Of a stretch of 64,000 bases of DNA, positions 61,461 to 64,000 are shown one piece after another. Positions within the stretch are counted from its first letter, which is position 1, and each line of letters opens with the position of its first letter. The notes under the pieces were generated by a model that had not been told where the DNA came from, did no database searches, and saw only the letters and a list, made by a program, of their open reading frames with translations. This stretch comes from Paenibacillus sp. BK033 (GTDB taxonomy: Bacteria > Bacillota > Bacilli > Paenibacillales > Paenibacillaceae): contig NZ_SLVP01000006.1 of the NCBI RefSeq assembly GCF_004345425.1, positions 114,049 through 178,048 on the forward strand. The letters are read 5' to 3'. The translations under genes and the position numbers were made by a program.

Positions 61461-63924
61461 TTCCGCTCCCGATAACGGGTCGTTGGGCTTCCGGGTGCTG
61501 ACGACCGTATTGTTATTCGGCCTGTTGGCCGAATGGCTGCTGCCGTGGCTCCATTACAAGGAATGGGCGGATGTGTACCAGATCGGCCCGCTGCTGACGG
61601 TGGTCGGCTGCGTGATGGCGACGGGGCTTTTTCGCCCGGCCTGGTATATATCGCTCTTTATGAACGGCTCCTTATGCGTCTTGACCATCATGCTTCTATT
61701 TAAAGGAAATGACGAAAACGCGCTGCAGTGGCTGGCGAATTACCCCGGCATGCTGGCCGGAGATATCAAAGAGCTGTTCACGTACGGCATGTGGACGATG
61801 ACCAGCGAGCTGAGGACGCTGCTGCTTTTCGTAGGCTGGGCGATGCTGGCGCCTGCGTTGCAGGCGCTTGTATGGCTGAGGCAGGTTGCCTTGGGGCTGG
61901 CAGCCATCACGGTTTCTTATCTGCTCATTCTTCACACCTGGGTTGGAATCGACGTGTTTAACGGCTTGCTTCGCGCAACGGCGGAGGGCCTGCTGTTAGG
62001 AGCCGTCGTAACGATGGCCAGAGTAAGGCGGATGCAGGGAGGCGGCAGCGAATTCGACCGTCAGCTCCATCCGAAATGGCTGGCTGCGGGAGAATTTCTG
62101 GTGCTGCTAAGCGTGGGCGTCGGAATGCTGTTATCCAGCGGGCAGCCGAGGCAAACGGAGCCTTCGGCATGGACCGTAAACGCGGCGAACCGGCTTGAAC
62201 AGGCGATGGTGGAGCTTGGCAAGGAGAATTATTCGGCTGCCATGCAGGCGGCTATGGGCACCGCGGGTCAAAGCCGCGGCATGACCGGGTATGGCTTCGA
62301 CGACCGGGAGCTCGGGGCTTCCCTATCCCAGGACGACACGGTAGTGTTCAGCGGTTTTTCGCCGGTTCAGACTTACTGGAGAGGCGAATCCAAAGCGGTC
62401 TATAACGGCCGCGGCTGGGAAAGCGGCTGGAGCGGGAAGGTGCTGCATCCGGTGGAATACGGAGATAAACCGTCAGCGCTTGCGGTAAACGGTTCCGGGG
62501 ATGACCGGACCATTCGGCAGACGGTCGTGATGACCGAGCCTTCGGCTTCGCCGGGAATGCCGCTCTTTTTCGCGGGGAGCGGGGGACGCGTGCTTAGTCT
62601 TTCGGCGATTGATCCCAACCGGCAATTAAGCACGTATGTGGAGGATGAGCTGGCCGGCGCTCTGTATTCGGCGGATACGGAAGCGCAGGTGGAGCGGTAT
62701 ACCGTGGAAAGCCGGCTTCCGGTAACCGATGCTGCTTTATTGCGGGAAGGGGGCAGCTCGGCCTTAGCGGGAGAAACCGCGGCGCTTGCGCAGACGGAGA
62801 AGACGGATCTGACGGATTACCTGCAGCTGCCGGATTCTTTGCCGGATCGCGTGAAGACGCTGGCGGACAAGCTTGCCGGAGCCGCGGGGACCGACCGTTA
62901 CGATCAGGTGAAAGCGGTCGAGCAATATTTGAAGAACAGCTATGCGTACACGCTGGATAGCGCGGTTCCGCCAAAGGGAGCGGACTTTGTGGACTATTTC
63001 CTGTTTGAGCAGGAGCGCGGATATTGCGTGCATTTCTCCAGCGCTATGGTTGTTCTGCTCCGCGAGGAAGGAATTCCGGCCCGCTGGGTAAAAGGCTTTG
63101 TTTCCGGCACGCCGGTATCAACGGCTGGCGCGGAGGCTGCCAGCGAAGCCGGGACCCTCTACAACGTACGGGCGAAGGATGCGCACGCTTGGGTAGAGGT
63201 GTACTTCCCCGGCGTAGGCTGGGTGCCTTTTGACCCGACGCCGGGCTTTGCCGGCGGCATGGGTCCAGCGGGAACGGACGCCGGGGCATCGGCGTCAGGC
63301 GAGCCGTCGTCGGCGGGCGGAGCTGCCGATGATGCGGGGGCGCCAGAGCATGCCGCTGCCGGAACGGGCGGCATGCTGGCGCAGTTTGAGGCGGCGGTGG
63401 ATCACGCCGCCTCGGCGGTGGCGCGAGGGGCGGATGCCCTCGCGCAGGCGGCGCGGAGCGCCGCCCGTGGCGCGGCGGCGGCTTCGCCCGCCGCGCTGGC
63501 CGCCGCAGGCGCGGCCGCGCTGCTCCTCGCGGCCGGCCTTGCGGCGGCGGCGCAGCGCAGGCGGCTTCGCCTCGCGCTCGCGCTGCGCCGGTACGCCGCG
63601 GCGCATGGCGCAGGCCGCGCCGCCGCCGCGCAAGAGCAGTTCGCCGCGGTATCCGCCGCGGCGTGGGTGCTGCTCGGCCGCCGCATGATGGCGCGGCCGC
63701 CGCATCATACCGCGCGCGAGTACGCGGACGCCGTGTCGGCGTCGATGCCCGGCGCGCGCGCCGATGCGCTTCGGCGGTTCATCGCCTGGGACGATGCCGC
63801 CCGGTTCGGGCAGCGGGGCGAATGGACCGCCCCGCATCCGGAGGAGCTTGCCGCAGCGATGAACGCGCTGCTCGGCAAGCCCCGAAAAGCCGTTCCGGCG
63901 GCCGCGGTTCAAGCCGCCGAATAA
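61453..63924 (+). CDS. Transglutaminase-like membrane protein
   Basis: 823 residues. About six transmembrane helices in the first 230, then an extracytoplasmic transglutaminase core with the triad Cys525 (RGYCVHFSSAM), His578 (DAHAWVEVYF) and Asp594 (FDPTPGF). The tail from about residue 610 is very rich in Ala, Gly and Arg, and contains one further hydrophobic helix (AALAAAGAAALLLAAGLAAA). Its DNA (about 63300-63720) is much richer in GC than the rest of the gene. Third gene of the MoxR-DUF58-transglutaminase operon; such enzymes may cleave or crosslink wall peptides. Function not established. Confidence 0.92.
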   Translation: MRDSAPDNGSLGFRVLTTVLLFGLLAEWLLPWLHYKEWADVYQIGPLLTVVGCVMATGLFRPAWYISLFMNGSLCVLTIMLLFKGNDENALQWLANYPGMLAGDIKELFTYGMWTMTSELRTLLLFVGWAMLAPALQALVWLRQVALGLAAITVSYLLILHTWVGIDVFNGLLRATAEGLLLGAVVTMARVRRMQGGGSEFDRQLHPKWLAAGEFLVLLSVGVGMLLSSGQPRQTEPSAWTVNAANRLEQAMVELGKENYSAAMQAAMGTAGQSRGMTGYGFDDRELGASLSQDDTVVFSGFSPVQTYWRGESKAVYNGRGWESGWSGKVLHPVEYGDKPSALAVNGSGDDRTIRQTVVMTEPSASPGMPLFFAGSGGRVLSLSAIDPNRQLSTYVEDELAGALYSADTEAQVERYTVESRLPVTDAALLREGGSSALAGETAALAQTEKTDLTDYLQLPDSLPDRVKTLADKLAGAAGTDRYDQVKAVEQYLKNSYAYTLDSAVPPKGADFVDYFLFEQERGYCVHFSSAMVVLLREEGIPARWVKGFVSGTPVSTAGAEAASEAGTLYNVRAKDAHAWVEVYFPGVGWVPFDPTPGFAGGMGPAGTDAGASASGEPSSAGGAADDAGAPEHAAAGTGGMLAQFEAAVDHAASAVARGADALAQAARSAARGAAAASPAALAAAGAAALLLAAGLAAAAQRRRLRLALALRRYAAAHGAGRAAAAQEQFAAVSAAAWVLLGRRMMARPPHHTAREYADAVSASMPGARADALRRFIAWDDAARFGQRGEWTAPHPEELAAAMNALLGKPRKAVPAAAVQAAE

Positions 63925-63927
63925 TCA

Positions 63928-63970
63928 AAAGCCCGTCCCCCGAGATTAACCGTGGGACGGGCTTTTTTTG
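63928..63970 (+). terminator. Terminator of the MoxR operon
   Basis: AAAGCCCGTCCC pairs with GGGACGGGCTTT, followed by a run of T to 63969. The last 30 bases of the window show nothing further. Confidence 0.9.
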
Positions 63971-64000
63971 CTTAAGGCGCGAAATTCGGCATCCAAATCA

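Noticed and set aside
63295..63912. Arg-rich minus-strand frame at the end of the window
   Set aside because: A by-product of the very GC-rich tail of the transglutaminase gene.

Overview
The window looks like a chromosomal segment of a Firmicute of the Paenibacillaceae, most likely Paenibacillus or a close relative. Reasons: moderately high GC with GGAGG-type ribosome binding sites and occasional GTG/TTG starts, SLH-anchored giant surface proteins, a YesM/YesN-type two-component system beside a LplABC-type sugar transporter, a YneF-like protein, LCP and DUF402 proteins, and many strong hairpin-plus-T-run terminators. No rRNA, tRNA, CRISPR array, insertion sequence, integrase or phage gene was seen. 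The assignment is inferred from gene content, not from a search.

Layout. 0-5 kb: end of a starch/maltodextrin locus (truncated MalG-type permease, lipoprotein alpha-amylase), a small membrane protein, and a convergent intracellular neopullulanase. 5-9.2 kb: trxB, divergent from an OmpR-type response regulator / histidine kinase / galU operon. 9.4-11.9 kb: a zinc-ribbon membrane protein paired with a PDZ-less HtrA-like protease. 12-14 kb: a repeat-rich intergenic region, a GPGPFPP-repeat protein and Mn/Fe superoxide dismutase. 14.4-18.8 kb: a housekeeping run on the plus strand (GNAT, DUF402, signal peptidase I, RNase HI, QueG, YneF, FolE). 18.9-30.1 kb: alpha/beta hydrolase, IclR regulator, aconitase, amidase-domain protein, D-Ala-D-Ala ligase, a small unknown protein with UvsE, a TauE-type permease and an inositol monophosphatase family enzyme.

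30.3-51 kb is the most distinctive part. A 1498-residue SLH protein with ten InlB-type repeats is followed by a YesN/YesM-type regulatory pair, a divergent two-permease plus binding-lipoprotein ABC importer without its own ATPase, and a 2880-residue SLH-anchored protein with two GH16 beta-glucanase domains and many carbohydrate-binding modules. Together they read as a beta-glucan sensing, surface digestion and oligosaccharide uptake locus; substrate and coupling are inference.

51-64 kb: glutamate-1-semialdehyde aminomutase, a LytR-CpsA-Psr protein, an ABC-2 exporter (ATPase plus two permeases), a Bcp peroxiredoxin, a polysaccharide deacetylase, and a MoxR / DUF58 / transglutaminase operon that ends at a terminator at the right edge.

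Several short dispersed repeat families lie between genes. One lies directly against the ribosome binding sites of two unrelated genes (acnA and the yesN-like gene). Another forms a chain of hairpins ending in a plus-oriented terminator with no gene upstream on that strand. CcpA cre-like sites were found near the sodA/GNAT gap, the hydrolase, the sugar-binding lipoprotein and the aminomutase. All regulatory calls are pattern-based.
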